Assembly: GCF_002902945.1 (NCBI RefSeq)
Contig: NZ_CP026101.1
Span: 806,001-870,000 of the forward strand
Reading direction: 5' to 3'
Origin: Paraburkholderia caribensis
GTDB taxonomy: Bacteria > Pseudomonadota > Gammaproteobacteria > Burkholderiales > Burkholderiaceae
DNA: 64,000 bases
Below are positions 51,262 to 61,163 of this stretch, piece by piece. How positions within the stretch are numbered: position 1 is the first letter of the stretch; every line of letters starts with the position of its first letter. Under the pieces are notes generated by a model. The model did not search any database and was not told where the DNA came from. It was given only the letters and a program-made list of their open reading frames with translations. The position numbers and the translations under genes are program-made.

Positions 51262-53643
51262 ATGCGCATCGTTTACGCTGCGCTGTCCGCACGCACGCGA
51301 CTATCGCTTGCGTGCGCGGCAGTGTTCGCCGTTCAACCCGCCTGGGCCGACGAAAGTACGACCGATCGTGCCATCATCGGCCGCCCGGCGTCCGATACTT
51401 CGGTCTCCCATCCTTCTGTAACGAACAACTCCGCCAATTCGTTGACGGGACCCGTGAGCACATTGCAGGCCGTCAGCGTGACAGCCGCGCGCGCCGCGCC
51501 CGCATTCGCGCCCGGCACGCCCGGCGTCGTGGAGACCGTCACGCGTGAGCAGATCGACGCGCGCAACATCGTCAACACGGAAGACGCGCTCAAGTACGCG
51601 CCGAACGTGATGGTGCGCAAGCGCTTCACGGGTGACCGCAACGCGGTCTTCGCCGGCCGCGATTTCAACGAGTTGCAGAGCGCGCGCGGCCTCGTCTATG
51701 CCGACGGACTGCTGCTATCGAACCTGCTGGGTTCGAGCTACGCGTATCCGCCGCGCTGGTCGCTGATCGCGCCTGACGACATCGGGCAGGTCGAAGTGCT
51801 GTACGGCCCGTTCTCGGCGCTATATCCGGGCAACTCGATCGGCTCGACGGTGCAGATCACCACGCGCAAGCCGGAGAAGCTCGAGGCGTCGCTGGATACT
51901 CAGCTTTTCACGCAGCATTACGACGACGCGTACGGCTTCTCGAAGAGCTTCGGCGGCAATCATCAGACGGCGCATATCGCCGACCGCGTCGGCCGCTTCT
52001 GGTATTCCCTGACGCTCGACCGTCTCGAGAACAACAGCCAGCCGATGCAGTACGCGAGCCCGAGCAGCACGTACAACGCGAAGCTCGGCGCGCCCGTCGC
52101 GGTGACGGGCGCGGCCACCGACATCGGCCCGAACGGTCAGCCGCGCGTGATCGTCGGTGCCCAGACGATGGAGCGCACCGAGCAGATCAACGAAAGCGTG
52201 CGCATGGGCTACGCGATCACCGACCACGTCGACGCGACGCTCACGCTCGGGCACTGGGAAAACCACTATAAGGATCGGTCGGATACGTTCCTGACGGATG
52301 CCGCGGGCAACCCCGTCTATGGGGGCAACGTGACCATCGGCGGGAAGAACTACACGATCTCGCCGACCGCGTTCTCGCCCGCCAACGGCGATCAGGAGAA
52401 CTGGCTCTACGCGCTCGGCCTGAACGGACGGCTCGATTCTGGCTGGAAGCTCTCGGGCATCGTGTCCGCGTACGACGTGTCGCGCGATACGCTGCGTTCG
52501 TCGACGACCGCGCCGCCCGCCGCATACGGCGGCGGCCCCGGCACGATCTTCTACGGCGACGGCACCGGCTGGCGCACCTTCGACCTGAAAGCGGAGTCGC
52601 CCTTGTATGCGGGCCATGCGCTGACGGTCGGCTATCACTTCGACAACTACTTCTTGCGCAACGAGACGTACAACACGCCCGACTGGCTGAACGGCTCGCC
52701 GTCGACGCTCGCCAGCACCTATCGCGGCGACACGCGCACCCAGGCGCTGTACGGCCAGGACGCATGGCGTTTCGCGCCCGGCTGGCTCGCGACGCTCGGC
52801 CTGCGCTACGAGCGCTGGGTCGCGTACGACGGCGCGCTCGGCAACGGCTCATCGACCTTCGGCTACGCGGACCGCAGCGCGAACGCGCTGTCGCCGAAAG
52901 CGTCGGTGCAATGGCAGGCGACGCAAGACTGGCTGTTCCGTCTGTCGTTTGCGACGGGCACGCGCTTTCCGAGCGTCGCCGAGTTGTTCCAGGGGACGAT
53001 CTCGAACAACGCGATCGTCAATAACAATCCTGGGCTGAAGCCGGAGAAGGCGATCGACTGGGACTTCACGGCGGAACGCGATGTCGGCGTGGGTGTGGTG
53101 CGGGCGAGCGTGTTCCAGAGCGACCTGCGCGACTCGATCTATAGCCAGACGACCGTCAGCGGTTCGACCACGGTCACGAACATCTCGAACGTCGACCGCG
53201 TGCGCGTGCGCGGCGTCGAACTCGCTTTTTCCGGACAAAACGTGCTGCTGCACGGGCTCGATCTCGACGCGAACGTGACGGCGACCCACTCGAAGATTCT
53301 CGCCGACGCCGCGAACCCGTCGTATGTCGGCAAGCGTTTCCCGCGCATTCCCGTGGTGCGGGCCAACCTGCTTGCGAACTACCACTTCACGCAGCAGTGG
53401 CAGGGCAGCGTGGGACTGCGCTACTCCGGCCGCCAGTACAACACGCTCGACAACAGCGACATCAATCCCGACGTCTACGGCGGCACCAGTTCGTTCTTCG
53501 TGATCGATCTGAAGGCGCGCTATCAGGTCGGCAAGCACTGGCTCGCGTCGGTTGGCATCGACAACGTCACGGACCGCCGCTACTACGTCTTTCACCCGTA
53601 TCCGGGCCGCACCTTCTACGGAGAACTCAAATGGATGCTTTAA
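51262..53643 (+). CDS. TonB-dependent outer-membrane receptor
   Basis: A 793-residue receptor with a signal peptide (about 1-29, ending AWA), a plug domain (PGVVETVTREQIDARNIVNTEDALKYAPNVMVRKRF..) and a 22-strand beta-barrel ending in the typical C-terminus (TDRRYYVFHPYPGRTFYGELKWML). The ligand is unknown; neighbours suggest a metal such as copper rather than a siderophore, because no siderophore genes are near. Its last 13 bases overlap the start of the next gene. Confidence 0.9.
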   Translation: MRIVYAALSARTRLSLACAAVFAVQPAWADESTTDRAIIGRPASDTSVSHPSVTNNSANSLTGPVSTLQAVSVTAARAAPAFAPGTPGVVETVTREQIDARNIVNTEDALKYAPNVMVRKRFTGDRNAVFAGRDFNELQSARGLVYADGLLLSNLLGSSYAYPPRWSLIAPDDIGQVEVLYGPFSALYPGNSIGSTVQITTRKPEKLEASLDTQLFTQHYDDAYGFSKSFGGNHQTAHIADRVGRFWYSLTLDRLENNSQPMQYASPSSTYNAKLGAPVAVTGAATDIGPNGQPRVIVGAQTMERTEQINESVRMGYAITDHVDATLTLGHWENHYKDRSDTFLTDAAGNPVYGGNVTIGGKNYTISPTAFSPANGDQENWLYALGLNGRLDSGWKLSGIVSAYDVSRDTLRSSTTAPPAAYGGGPGTIFYGDGTGWRTFDLKAESPLYAGHALTVGYHFDNYFLRNETYNTPDWLNGSPSTLASTYRGDTRTQALYGQDAWRFAPGWLATLGLRYERWVAYDGALGNGSSTFGYADRSANALSPKASVQWQATQDWLFRLSFATGTRFPSVAELFQGTISNNAIVNNNPGLKPEKAIDWDFTAERDVGVGVVRASVFQSDLRDSIYSQTTVSGSTTVTNISNVDRVRVRGVELAFSGQNVLLHGLDLDANVTATHSKILADAANPSYVGKRFPRIPVVRANLLANYHFTQQWQGSVGLRYSGRQYNTLDNSDINPDVYGGTSSFFVIDLKARYQVGKHWLASVGIDNVTDRRYYVFHPYPGRTFYGELKWML

Positions 53644-54947
53644 GAAAGCGGGCGGCCGTGTGGGCCGTTGGCTTCTCGTTGACGCAGCCGCTGATGGCGC
53701 ACGACGCATCGGGCGAAGCACACGCCGCGCACGGCGTGCAGATGGAGACGGCGGGCAGTAAGGGCAGTAAGGGCGGTAAGGACGGCATGGGCGGCATGAA
53801 CATGAATGCCGCCGCGGCCAGGCCCGCGAAAACGCCGCTCGCGACGGGCGCCGCGTTCGACGCGAAGCATCGCCTGTGGGTTGCGTGGGTGGAGGGAGAA
53901 CACGTCGTCGTCGCGCATTCGGACGATCGGGGCCGCACGCTGTCGCCGCCCGTCACGGTCAACGCGATGCCGGAGCCGATCTACACGAGCGCCGAGAATC
54001 GTCCGAAGATCGCCGCGAGCCCCGACGCGAAGACGATCTACGTGACCTGGTCGATGCCGCTCGACGCGCCGTACACAGGCATGGTCCGCTTCTCGCGCTC
54101 GACGGACGGCGGCGCGACGTGGAGCGTGCCTGCCACCGTGCACGGCGACCGGCAGCCGATCACGCATCGCTTCGATTCGCTGATCGTCGACGGGCAAGGG
54201 CGCATCTTCGTCTCGTGGATCGACAAGCGTGATCTGACGCTGGCGAAACAGGCCGGCAAGCCGTACGACGGCGCGGCTGTCTACTTCGCGGTATCGACGG
54301 ACGGCGGGCAGACGTTCCAGCCCGAACGCAAGGTCGCCGACCACACGTGCGAGTGCTGCCGCATCGCGCTCGCGCTCGACAGCGAAGGCCGCGTGCAGGC
54401 CATGTGGCGCAACGTGTTCGAAGGCCAGATCCGCGATCACGCACTCGCCGTGCTGCCCGCCGACGCGCAGCAGCCCGTCGTGCCGATCCGCGCGACGTTC
54501 TCCGGATGGCATATGGAAGCCTGCCCCGATCACGGCCCCGCGCTCGCGATCACGCCGGACGGCGTGCGCCATATGGCGTGGTTCAGCGTCGTCAATGGAC
54601 GCGCCGATGTCTACTATTCGCGCCTTTCCGCCGACGGCAAGCCGCTCGGAGAGCCGTGGGCGTTCGGCGACACGGGCAAGCCCGACGGGCAGGCGTCGCA
54701 CGCGGCGTTGATCGCCCGAGGCAAGACGCTGTGGCTCGCGTGGAAGGATTTCGACGGCGACACGATGCGCCTGATGCTGCGCCGCTCCGACGACGAAGGC
54801 GCGCACTGGAGCGCGGCGCGCACGCTCGCGCAGACGGCGGGCGGCAGCGACAACCCGCAGTTGCTCGACGACGCCGGCCGCGTCTATCTGTCGTGGCGCA
54901 CGCAGAACGACGGCTACATGCTCGTGCCCGTCGAGGAGGCCAAGTAA
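53631..54947 (+). CDS. Exported BNR/sialidase-like beta-propeller protein with Met/His-rich N-terminus
   Basis: A 438-residue secreted protein. Signal peptide 1-23; then a His/Met region (HDASGEAHAAHGVQM at 24-38, GMGGMNM around 52-58) like copper-binding segments. Residues about 70-435 form a six-bladed propeller with BNR/Asp-box-type repeats (SDDRGRTLSPPV, STDGGATWSVP, STDGGQTFQPE, SDDEGAHWSAA). CECC at 240-243 (DHTCECCRI) is a further potential metal site. Typical sialidase active-site residues cannot be confirmed. GGAGAAC precedes ATG 53631, inside the receptor's last codons. Confidence 0.7.
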   Translation: MDALRKRAAVWAVGFSLTQPLMAHDASGEAHAAHGVQMETAGSKGSKGGKDGMGGMNMNAAAARPAKTPLATGAAFDAKHRLWVAWVEGEHVVVAHSDDRGRTLSPPVTVNAMPEPIYTSAENRPKIAASPDAKTIYVTWSMPLDAPYTGMVRFSRSTDGGATWSVPATVHGDRQPITHRFDSLIVDGQGRIFVSWIDKRDLTLAKQAGKPYDGAAVYFAVSTDGGQTFQPERKVADHTCECCRIALALDSEGRVQAMWRNVFEGQIRDHALAVLPADAQQPVVPIRATFSGWHMEACPDHGPALAITPDGVRHMAWFSVVNGRADVYYSRLSADGKPLGEPWAFGDTGKPDGQASHAALIARGKTLWLAWKDFDGDTMRLMLRRSDDEGAHWSAARTLAQTAGGSDNPQLLDDAGRVYLSWRTQNDGYMLVPVEEAK

Positions 54948-55415
54948 ATGAAGCGAATCTTCATGGCGCTGGCGGCGTGTGTGATGGCTTTCAACGCGCA
55001 GGCCGTCGATCTCAAGCCGCTGCGCGCACCCGACGTCGATACGGTGCTTGCCGCATCTCGAGGCAGGCCGCAGATCGTCGAAATCTGGTCGCTCGATTGC
55101 AGCTATTGCCGCGAGAATACGGCGCGCATCGTCGAATGGCAGAAGAAGCATCGGGACGTGCGCCTGACGATGATCGCGATGGATTCGATCGACGACAACG
55201 CGGCCGCGCTGTCTCAGGTGCTCGCGACGCTGCCGCTGCCGCCGCAGACGGTGCTTTACGCGAACGCCGAGGCGATTCCCGAGAAGCTGCGCCGTGCGCT
55301 CGATCCCAACTGGCGTGGAGAGATGCCGCGCACGTTGCTGATCGACGCGCATGGCGCGCGTCAGGCGTCGAGCGGGTTGTTGCAGTCCGCGACGCTCGAC
55401 GCGTGGCATCGCTAG
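54948..55415 (+). CDS. Periplasmic thioredoxin-like (TlpA-type) protein
   Basis: A 155-residue exported protein with a signal peptide (1-19) and a thioredoxin fold whose active site is CSYC (Cys51, Cys54) in VEIWSLDCSYCREN. The cis-Pro is in EMPRTLLID. The context suggests a redox or metallochaperone role for the copper-like cluster, perhaps reducing the CECC site of the protein upstream. It starts one base after the stop of the BNR gene. Confidence 0.85.
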   Translation: MKRIFMALAACVMAFNAQAVDLKPLRAPDVDTVLAASRGRPQIVEIWSLDCSYCRENTARIVEWQKKHRDVRLTMIAMDSIDDNAAALSQVLATLPLPPQTVLYANAEAIPEKLRRALDPNWRGEMPRTLLIDAHGARQASSGLLQSATLDAWHR

Positions 55416-55419
55416 TGCG

Positions 55420-56385
55420 CTATCTGAGCGACGGCGCGCGGCGGCGCGAGCTTGCCGCCTTGCTCGCCGCTTTGTTCCCTTGTCCCGCGCGCCTGGCGAG
55501 CGCGGCGTCGACCGCGTCGCGCATGCATTGCGCGACGAGTTCCGACGCTTTCGTGCGCGACGCGCGCGCGGGCCGCGCAATCACGAGCGGCTGGCGAATG
55601 GTTTCTTCGCGGATGGGCCGCTCGATCGCGCCCGCCCCCATGGTCTGGTCGCCCTGGGTAATCAGCAGCGAAACGCCGAGCCCGTTCGCCACCATCCCAC
55701 GCACGAGTGCCAGCGATGTCGCCCGATAGCGCACTTCGGGCGCAAGCCCGCATTGCCAGAACGGCGCCATCAGAAACTCGCGGCTGTGCGGCAGATCGAT
55801 CAGGATGAGCGGTTCTTTCGCGAGGTCGTGCAGCGATAGCCTGCCGGCTTTCTTCGCGAGCTTCGATTGCGCCGGCACGAGCGCGTAGGGGCGGAGTTCC
55901 GCGAGACATTCGCGCTCGATATCGGCGGGCAAGCCGACGTCGTACATCAACGCAAGTTCGATACGGCTGCTGCGCAACGCGTCTTCGAGCTGCATGAGAT
56001 CGCCTTCGATGAAGCGTATCGACAGATCCGGGAAGCGTGCGCGCGCGATGCGCAGCAATTCGGGTAGATAAACAGGCGCGATCGTGCTGAATACGCCAAT
56101 CTGCACTTCGCCCGCTGCCGCGTCGCCGCTGTCGTCGGCCTCGAACGACGCGGCGGCGTTCAGCAACTGATGCGCCTCCGCCAGCTTGCGTACGCCGAAG
56201 CGTGTCAACGTCATCTTCGCGCCCGATTCGCGGGTGAACAGCGTGTCGTCGAACAGCGCTTCGAGTTCGCGAATCGCCACGGAAATAGACGGCTGCGATA
56301 CGTTCAGCAGTTTTGCCGCGGCCGTGGTGCTGCCCGTCTCGGCCGCCGCCGTGAAATAACGCAGAAGCCGCAACGAGACACGCAT
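55420..56385 (-). CDS. LysR-family transcriptional regulator
   Basis: A 321-residue regulator. HTH at about 6-65 (LRYFTAAAETGSTTAAAKLLNVSQPSISVAIRELEALFDDTLFTRES), then an effector domain typical of LysR proteins, and a Lys/Ala/Ser/Arg-rich tail of about 25 residues that is probably disordered. It is divergent from the CoA-transferase gene and most likely controls that gene and the dehydrogenase. A different frame on the same strand (55412-56485) is an artefact. It converges with the thioredoxin gene, the stops being 4 bp apart. Confidence 0.88.
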   Translation of the reverse strand: MRVSLRLLRYFTAAAETGSTTAAAKLLNVSQPSISVAIRELEALFDDTLFTRESGAKMTLTRFGVRKLAEAHQLLNAAASFEADDSGDAAAGEVQIGVFSTIAPVYLPELLRIARARFPDLSIRFIEGDLMQLEDALRSSRIELALMYDVGLPADIERECLAELRPYALVPAQSKLAKKAGRLSLHDLAKEPLILIDLPHSREFLMAPFWQCGLAPEVRYRATSLALVRGMVANGLGVSLLITQGDQTMGAGAIERPIREETIRQPLVIARPARASRTKASELVAQCMRDAVDAALARRAGQGNKAASKAASSRRRAPSLR

Positions 56386-56479
56386 CAGGAAATCCTATAG
56401 GTGCTAGTTTGATTCCATATTTTACTTGATAGGCTAGGCCGCCGAGAATCGTTGCAATCTCTGCTGAAAGGAGCATTCG
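56386..56479. promoter_or_regulatory. LysR / CoA-transferase divergent regulatory region
   Basis: 94 bp, A/T-rich. CCTATAGG palindrome at 56394-56401; ATAGGTGCTAG at 56397-56407 and ATAGGCTAG at 56429-56437 make an imperfect direct repeat 32 bp apart, about three helical turns, consistent with two LysR half-sites. Confidence 0.5.
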
Positions 56480-57727
56480 ATGCAACGTTCGAATCTGCCG
56501 CTGGAAGGCCTGCGCGTAATCGACTTCTCGCGCGTGCTGGCCGGCCCCTATTGCGCCGCGCTGCTCGGCGATCTCGGCGCCGATGTGATCAAGATCGAGC
56601 CGCCTTCGGGCGACGACTATCGTGCAGTCGGCCCGTTTGCGGCAGACGGCGAGAGCGGCCTGTTCGCCGCGATGAACCGCAACAAGCGCAGCATCGTGCT
56701 CGATCTGAAAACGGACGCGGGCCGTGAACTCGCGCGCGCGTTATGCGCGGACGCCGATGTCGTCGTTGAAAATTTCCGGCCGGGCGTCGCGGAGAGGTTG
56801 GGCATCGGCTACGCGGACTTGAGCGCTGCCAATCCGTCGCTCGTGTATGCGAGCGTGTCGGGCTTCGGGCAGACGGGTCCCGAATCGCATCGTCCTGCCT
56901 ACGACATCATCCTGCAGGCAATGTGCGGGTTGATGGATGCCACGGGCTCGCCGGACGGACCGCCGACGATGATCGGCGAGTCGGTGTCGGATGTCGTCAG
57001 CGGGTTGTTCGCGTCGTGGGGCGTGCTCGCCGCATTGCTCGCGCGCGAGAAGAGCGGCAAGGGCACGCATGTCGACGTGTCGATGTTCGACGCGACGCTC
57101 GGCTTGAGCGCGACGCTCGTCGCGCGCTACGCGGCGACGGGAATCGCGCCGCGCCGCGTGGGCAACCGGCATCCGTCGTCGGCGCCGTTCGGCGCGTATC
57201 GCGCAGCCGACGGCTTCTATGTCGTCGCGGTGTTGAACAACAAGCTCTTCTCGGCTTTCGCGCACGCGATCGGCGCGCCGCACCTCGCCGCCGATCCGCG
57301 TTTCGCCAGCGACGCGTCGCGCTGCCGTCACGAAGCCGATTTGCGCGCGACGATCGAGACGTGGTCGTCGGCGCTCACCGTCGATGAGGTCAATCACGTG
57401 CTCGGCGCAGCAGGCCTTCCCGTCGCGCCGATTCGCAACCTTCATGAGGCGCTCGAAAGCGATCACGCTGCGCATCGTGGTTTGCTGACCGAGGTACGGC
57501 GAGACGGACACACGAAGCGTGTGCCGACGCAGCCGGTCAAGTTCTCCGCGTACGGGGCCAATTGCGTGTCGCCTGCGCCGGGGCTCGGCGAACACGCGGA
57601 CGCGCTGCTGCGGCAACTCGGCTATGACGCCGACGACATCGTGTCCTTGCGCGAGCGCGGCGCGTTCGGCGTTCCTGTGGTCCGCGCGGGTGATGTGAAT
57701 CGCAACGAGGAGCAAGATCATGCGTAA
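56480..57727 (+). CDS. CaiB/BaiF-family CoA-transferase (class III)
   Basis: A 415-residue family III CoA-transferase that moves CoA between carboxylic acids. Typical features: LEGLRVIDFSRVLAGPYCAALLGDLGADVIKIEPPSGDDYRAVGPF, NRNKRSIVLDLKTDAGR, GVAERLGIGYADLSAANPSLVYASVSGFGQTGP and GPPTMIGESVSDVVSGLFA, the last holding the catalytic Asp. It overlaps the dehydrogenase by 8 bp and presumably activates the acid substrate it then oxidises. The specific acid is unknown. Confidence 0.93.
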   Translation: MQRSNLPLEGLRVIDFSRVLAGPYCAALLGDLGADVIKIEPPSGDDYRAVGPFAADGESGLFAAMNRNKRSIVLDLKTDAGRELARALCADADVVVENFRPGVAERLGIGYADLSAANPSLVYASVSGFGQTGPESHRPAYDIILQAMCGLMDATGSPDGPPTMIGESVSDVVSGLFASWGVLAALLAREKSGKGTHVDVSMFDATLGLSATLVARYAATGIAPRRVGNRHPSSAPFGAYRAADGFYVVAVLNNKLFSAFAHAIGAPHLAADPRFASDASRCRHEADLRATIETWSSALTVDEVNHVLGAAGLPVAPIRNLHEALESDHAAHRGLLTEVRRDGHTKRVPTQPVKFSAYGANCVSPAPGLGEHADALLRQLGYDADDIVSLRERGAFGVPVVRAGDVNRNEEQDHA

Positions 57728-58859
57728 GCGGCTGGGCATCGAAGACGGCGACCTGGAGATTGCCGATGCGATCTCGCGTTTCGCACAAAGCGAACTTGCG
57801 CCGCGCGCCGCGCAAGTCGATCGTGACGAGCTGCCGACCACGCGTTATGTCGCGCAACTCGCGGAACTTGGTGTGATGGGCATGAATCTGCCGGAGCGAT
57901 GGGGCGGCGTCGAGGCGTCGCCGGTGGCAATCGTGCTGTCTCTGGTGGAGATCGCGAAGGCCTGCGCGTCGACTTCGTCGATGATCGGCGCGCACTACCT
58001 CGCAACCGACTCGATCCTGATCGGCGGCGACGATGCGCTACGCGATCGCTATCTGCCCGACGCGGCCAGCGGCAACAAGCTCGGCGCGTTCGCGCTGACC
58101 GAGCCGCGCGCCGGTTCCAACCCCGCCGACATGGCGACGCGCGCGACGCGCGAAGGCGACGGCTATCGGCTGACGGGCGTCAAGCACTTCATCTCGAACG
58201 CCGATGCGGCTGGTTTCATCGTCGTGTATGCGAAGACCGATCCCGACGCAGGCGCGCGCGGTATCAGCGCTTTCGTGGTCGACCGGCATATGCCCGGCGT
58301 CGATGTTGCGCCCGCCGAAAAGCTCATGGGCATTCGCGGCGCGCCGGCGCACGAAGTGGCGCTCGATTGCTTCGTCCCTGCTGTGAACCGGCTCGGCGTG
58401 GAGGGCAGCGGCTTTCGTACGGCGATGAAAGTGCTGGACAACAGCCGGCTCGACGTGGCCGCAACGTCTATCGGGATTGCGGAAGCGGCGTTGTCGGCGG
58501 CGACTGGCTGGCTGAAAGAGCGGCGGGTCGGCGGCGAGCCGCTGTCGGGCCGGCAAGGTCTGCAATGGACGATCGCGGACATGAAGACGCGGCTCGAAGC
58601 CGCGTGGCTGCTGACCTTGCAGGCCGCCGCGAAGCGCGCGGCGGGAGAGGCGTTCACACAGGATGCGTCGATGGCGAAGCTCTATGCGTCGGAGATGGTT
58701 GCGTTCGTCACCGATGCCGCGTTGCAGATGCATGGCGGATACGGCTTCACGCGCGAGATGCCACTGGAGCGTTACGTGCGCGATGCGCGGATCTTGCGTA
58801 TCTACGAGGGGTCGTCCGAGATTCAGCGGACGGTGATTGCCCGGTCGGTATTGGGATGA
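57720..58859 (+). CDS. Acyl-CoA dehydrogenase
   Basis: A 379-residue FAD flavoprotein that oxidises acyl-CoA to enoyl-CoA and passes electrons to ETF. FAD-binding motifs: GAFALTEPRAGSNPADMATRA and the middle/C-terminal QMHGGYGFTREMPLERYVRDARILRIYEGSSEIQR, where the Glu of YEGSSE is the expected catalytic base of the short/medium-chain family. The overlap with the CoA-transferase gene marks one operon. Followed by a clear terminator. Confidence 0.95.
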   Translation: MRKRLGIEDGDLEIADAISRFAQSELAPRAAQVDRDELPTTRYVAQLAELGVMGMNLPERWGGVEASPVAIVLSLVEIAKACASTSSMIGAHYLATDSILIGGDDALRDRYLPDAASGNKLGAFALTEPRAGSNPADMATRATREGDGYRLTGVKHFISNADAAGFIVVYAKTDPDAGARGISAFVVDRHMPGVDVAPAEKLMGIRGAPAHEVALDCFVPAVNRLGVEGSGFRTAMKVLDNSRLDVAATSIGIAEAALSAATGWLKERRVGGEPLSGRQGLQWTIADMKTRLEAAWLLTLQAAAKRAAGEAFTQDASMAKLYASEMVAFVTDAALQMHGGYGFTREMPLERYVRDARILRIYEGSSEIQRTVIARSVLG

Positions 58860-58903
58860 ACGGCGTGATGCACGCCGGACGTATGTGAGCGGTGGAGAAA
58901 AGC

Positions 58904-58934
58904 AAAAAGCCCAGTCACGAGGACTGGGCTTTTT
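58904..58934 (+). terminator. Terminator between acyl-CoA dehydrogenase and tRNA-Thr
   Basis: AAAAAGCCCAGTC (58904-58916), loop ACGAG, GACTGGGCTTTTT (58922-58934). A- and T-runs on both sides let it serve the leftward tRNA too. Confidence 0.92.
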
Positions 58935-58945
58935 GTTGAATCTGC

Positions 58946-59021
58946 TGGTGCCGGAAAGAGGAATCGAACCCCCGACCTTCGCATTACGAATGCGCTGCTC
59001 TACCGTCTGAGCTATTCCGGC
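58946..59021 (-). tRNA. tRNA-Thr, anticodon CGU
   Basis: A 76-nt tRNA with encoded CCA (complement of 58946-58948). Acceptor GCCGGAA/TTCCGGC with discriminator A, D-arm TAGCTCAGACGGTAGAGC, anticodon arm GCGCATTCGTAATGCGA giving anticodon CGU, and T-loop TTCGATTC. The anticodon arm is the same as in E. coli tRNA-Thr(CGU). Confidence 0.96.
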
Positions 59022-59065
59022 GCCTTTGTTGCTTTCGTTTAGTTCGTCAGCAACGAAGAAGCAAG

Positions 59066-59094
59066 ATTATAGAGTGCTCTGTATCGGCACGCAA
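59066..59094 (-). promoter_or_regulatory. Promoter of tRNA-Thr(CGU)
   Basis: On the minus strand TTGCGT (59094-59089), 17-bp spacer, TATAAT (59071-59066), about 45 bp before the tRNA 5' end and just after the fbp stop. Confidence 0.72.
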
Positions 59095-59103
59095 GTGCTT
59101 TTC

Positions 59104-60120
<1,017 letters not shown>

Positions 60121-60244
60121 TGCAGTACTCCGGAGAGGCTTGGGAATTCCCTGATTTTAACCTTTCGATGTGCGGGTTCCGTGACTTTAAAAAATCGCCG
60201 CCCGAAGCCGCGCTCCCGTCGTGCTTCCTGACGGGACGAATGCG

Positions 60245-60685
60245 TCAACGCGACGCCGCAACCCTGCGCGTCGCGGCCGCTGCGTCTTCGGCGGCTTTGA
60301 GCTGCTCGCGCGACAACTGCGGATGCCTGGGCCGGCGCGACGGCGGCAGCGGCTCGATTTCGCGCTTGATTTGTTCGCCCGATTCTGCAATTGCAACCCG
60401 CAGGTCGTACGCGATCTGAAGATTGAGCCAGAAGAGCGGGCTATTGTTGAAAAAGCACGACAGTCGCAGGGCGGTTTCCGACGAAATGGCCCGTTTGCCG
60501 CGCACGATGTCGTTGACGCGCGGCGCAGGCACGCGCAGCGCAATGGACAGCGCGTGGGCCGACATGCCGAGCGGTTCGAGAAACTCCTCGCGCAGGATGT
60601 CGCCAGGCGTTGCTTGTGGCATGCGTTCGCCGGTGGAAACGTCGGAGAAGTCGAGCTTGTCGAGTTCAGAGCGTTTGATGGCCAT
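60245..60685 (-). CDS. higA: HigA-type antitoxin (XRE HTH)
   Basis: A 146-residue DNA-binding antitoxin. The HTH is at about 22-75 (PGDILREEFLEPLGMSAHALSIALRVPAPRVNDIVRGKRAISSETALRLSCFF), the VapI/HigA pattern. It has a longer N-terminus and a C-terminal extension (about 95-146, ending LKAAEDAAAATRRVAASR) compared with the usual 95-105 residues. The ATG at 60685 is chosen; the frame runs on upstream into the toxin gene with no similarity. It follows the toxin by 16 bp and probably represses their common promoter. Confidence 0.85.
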   Translation of the reverse strand: MAIKRSELDKLDFSDVSTGERMPQATPGDILREEFLEPLGMSAHALSIALRVPAPRVNDIVRGKRAISSETALRLSCFFNNSPLFWLNLQIAYDLRVAIAESGEQIKREIEPLPPSRRPRHPQLSREQLKAAEDAAAATRRVAASR

Positions 60686-60701
60686 GATGGTTTCCCATGA
60701 T

Positions 60702-61004
60702 TCAGTGATAGTCGACGATCTCGACATTGAGCGCGTCACCGTTGATGTACTGGAAGCAGATGCGCCACTGCGCGTTGATGCGGATGCTCCATTGCCCGCT
60801 GCGCGCGCCTTGCAGCAGTTCGAGCCGGTTGCCGGGCGGCACGAACATGTCGTTGATGTCCGCTGCGGCATCGATCAACAGGAGCTTGCGGCGCGCGGAG
60901 ATCTGTACTTCAGGTGGCAGCGACCGCGCGAACACGCCGTTGAAGACGGCCGCCGTTTCTTTGTCGTTAAAGGTAGAGATCACGGGAAGTGTATAACGTG
61001 TCAT
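60702..61004 (-). CDS. higB: HigB-type toxin (RelE/ParE superfamily)
   Basis: A ribosome-dependent mRNA interferase candidate of 100 residues. Features: ISTFNDKETAAVFNGVFARSLPPEVQISARRKLLLIDAAADINDMFVPPGNRLELLQGARSGQWSIRINAQWRICFQYINGDALNVEIVDYH, the HigB pattern with RLELLQG, WSIRIN and WRICF. A GTG 7 codons inside would give the more usual length and start MISTFNDK. Toxin-first order is typical of HigBA. It lies between pepN and fbp. Confidence 0.85.
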   Translation of the reverse strand: MTRYTLPVISTFNDKETAAVFNGVFARSLPPEVQISARRKLLLIDAAADINDMFVPPGNRLELLQGARSGQWSIRINAQWRICFQYINGDALNVEIVDYH

Positions 61005-61112
61005 GTTAAACGTAAACCATCAGATGAACACGTTCAGTGTGATCGCAACAGCGACGTGCAACTAGTCGGCAGAATGGCGTAGGAAAAATTGCATCGCGCC
61101 AAACAGGCGAAA

Positions 61113-61138
61113 AAAAGCCGGCACATGTGCCGGCTTTT
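61113..61138 (-). terminator. Terminator of pepN
   Basis: A perfect 26-bp palindrome (61113-61138) with core GCCGGCACATGTGCCGGC, flanked on the left by As, which are Ts on the minus strand, 26 bp past the pepN stop. Confidence 0.9.
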
Positions 61139-61163
61139 GCATGCAGCGGAACCATCCAGACGA

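Noticed and set aside
55412..56485. An alternative 357-residue frame over the second LysR gene
   Set aside because: It lacks the HTH and reads as low-complexity Arg/Ala; the 321-residue frame is a normal LysR protein.
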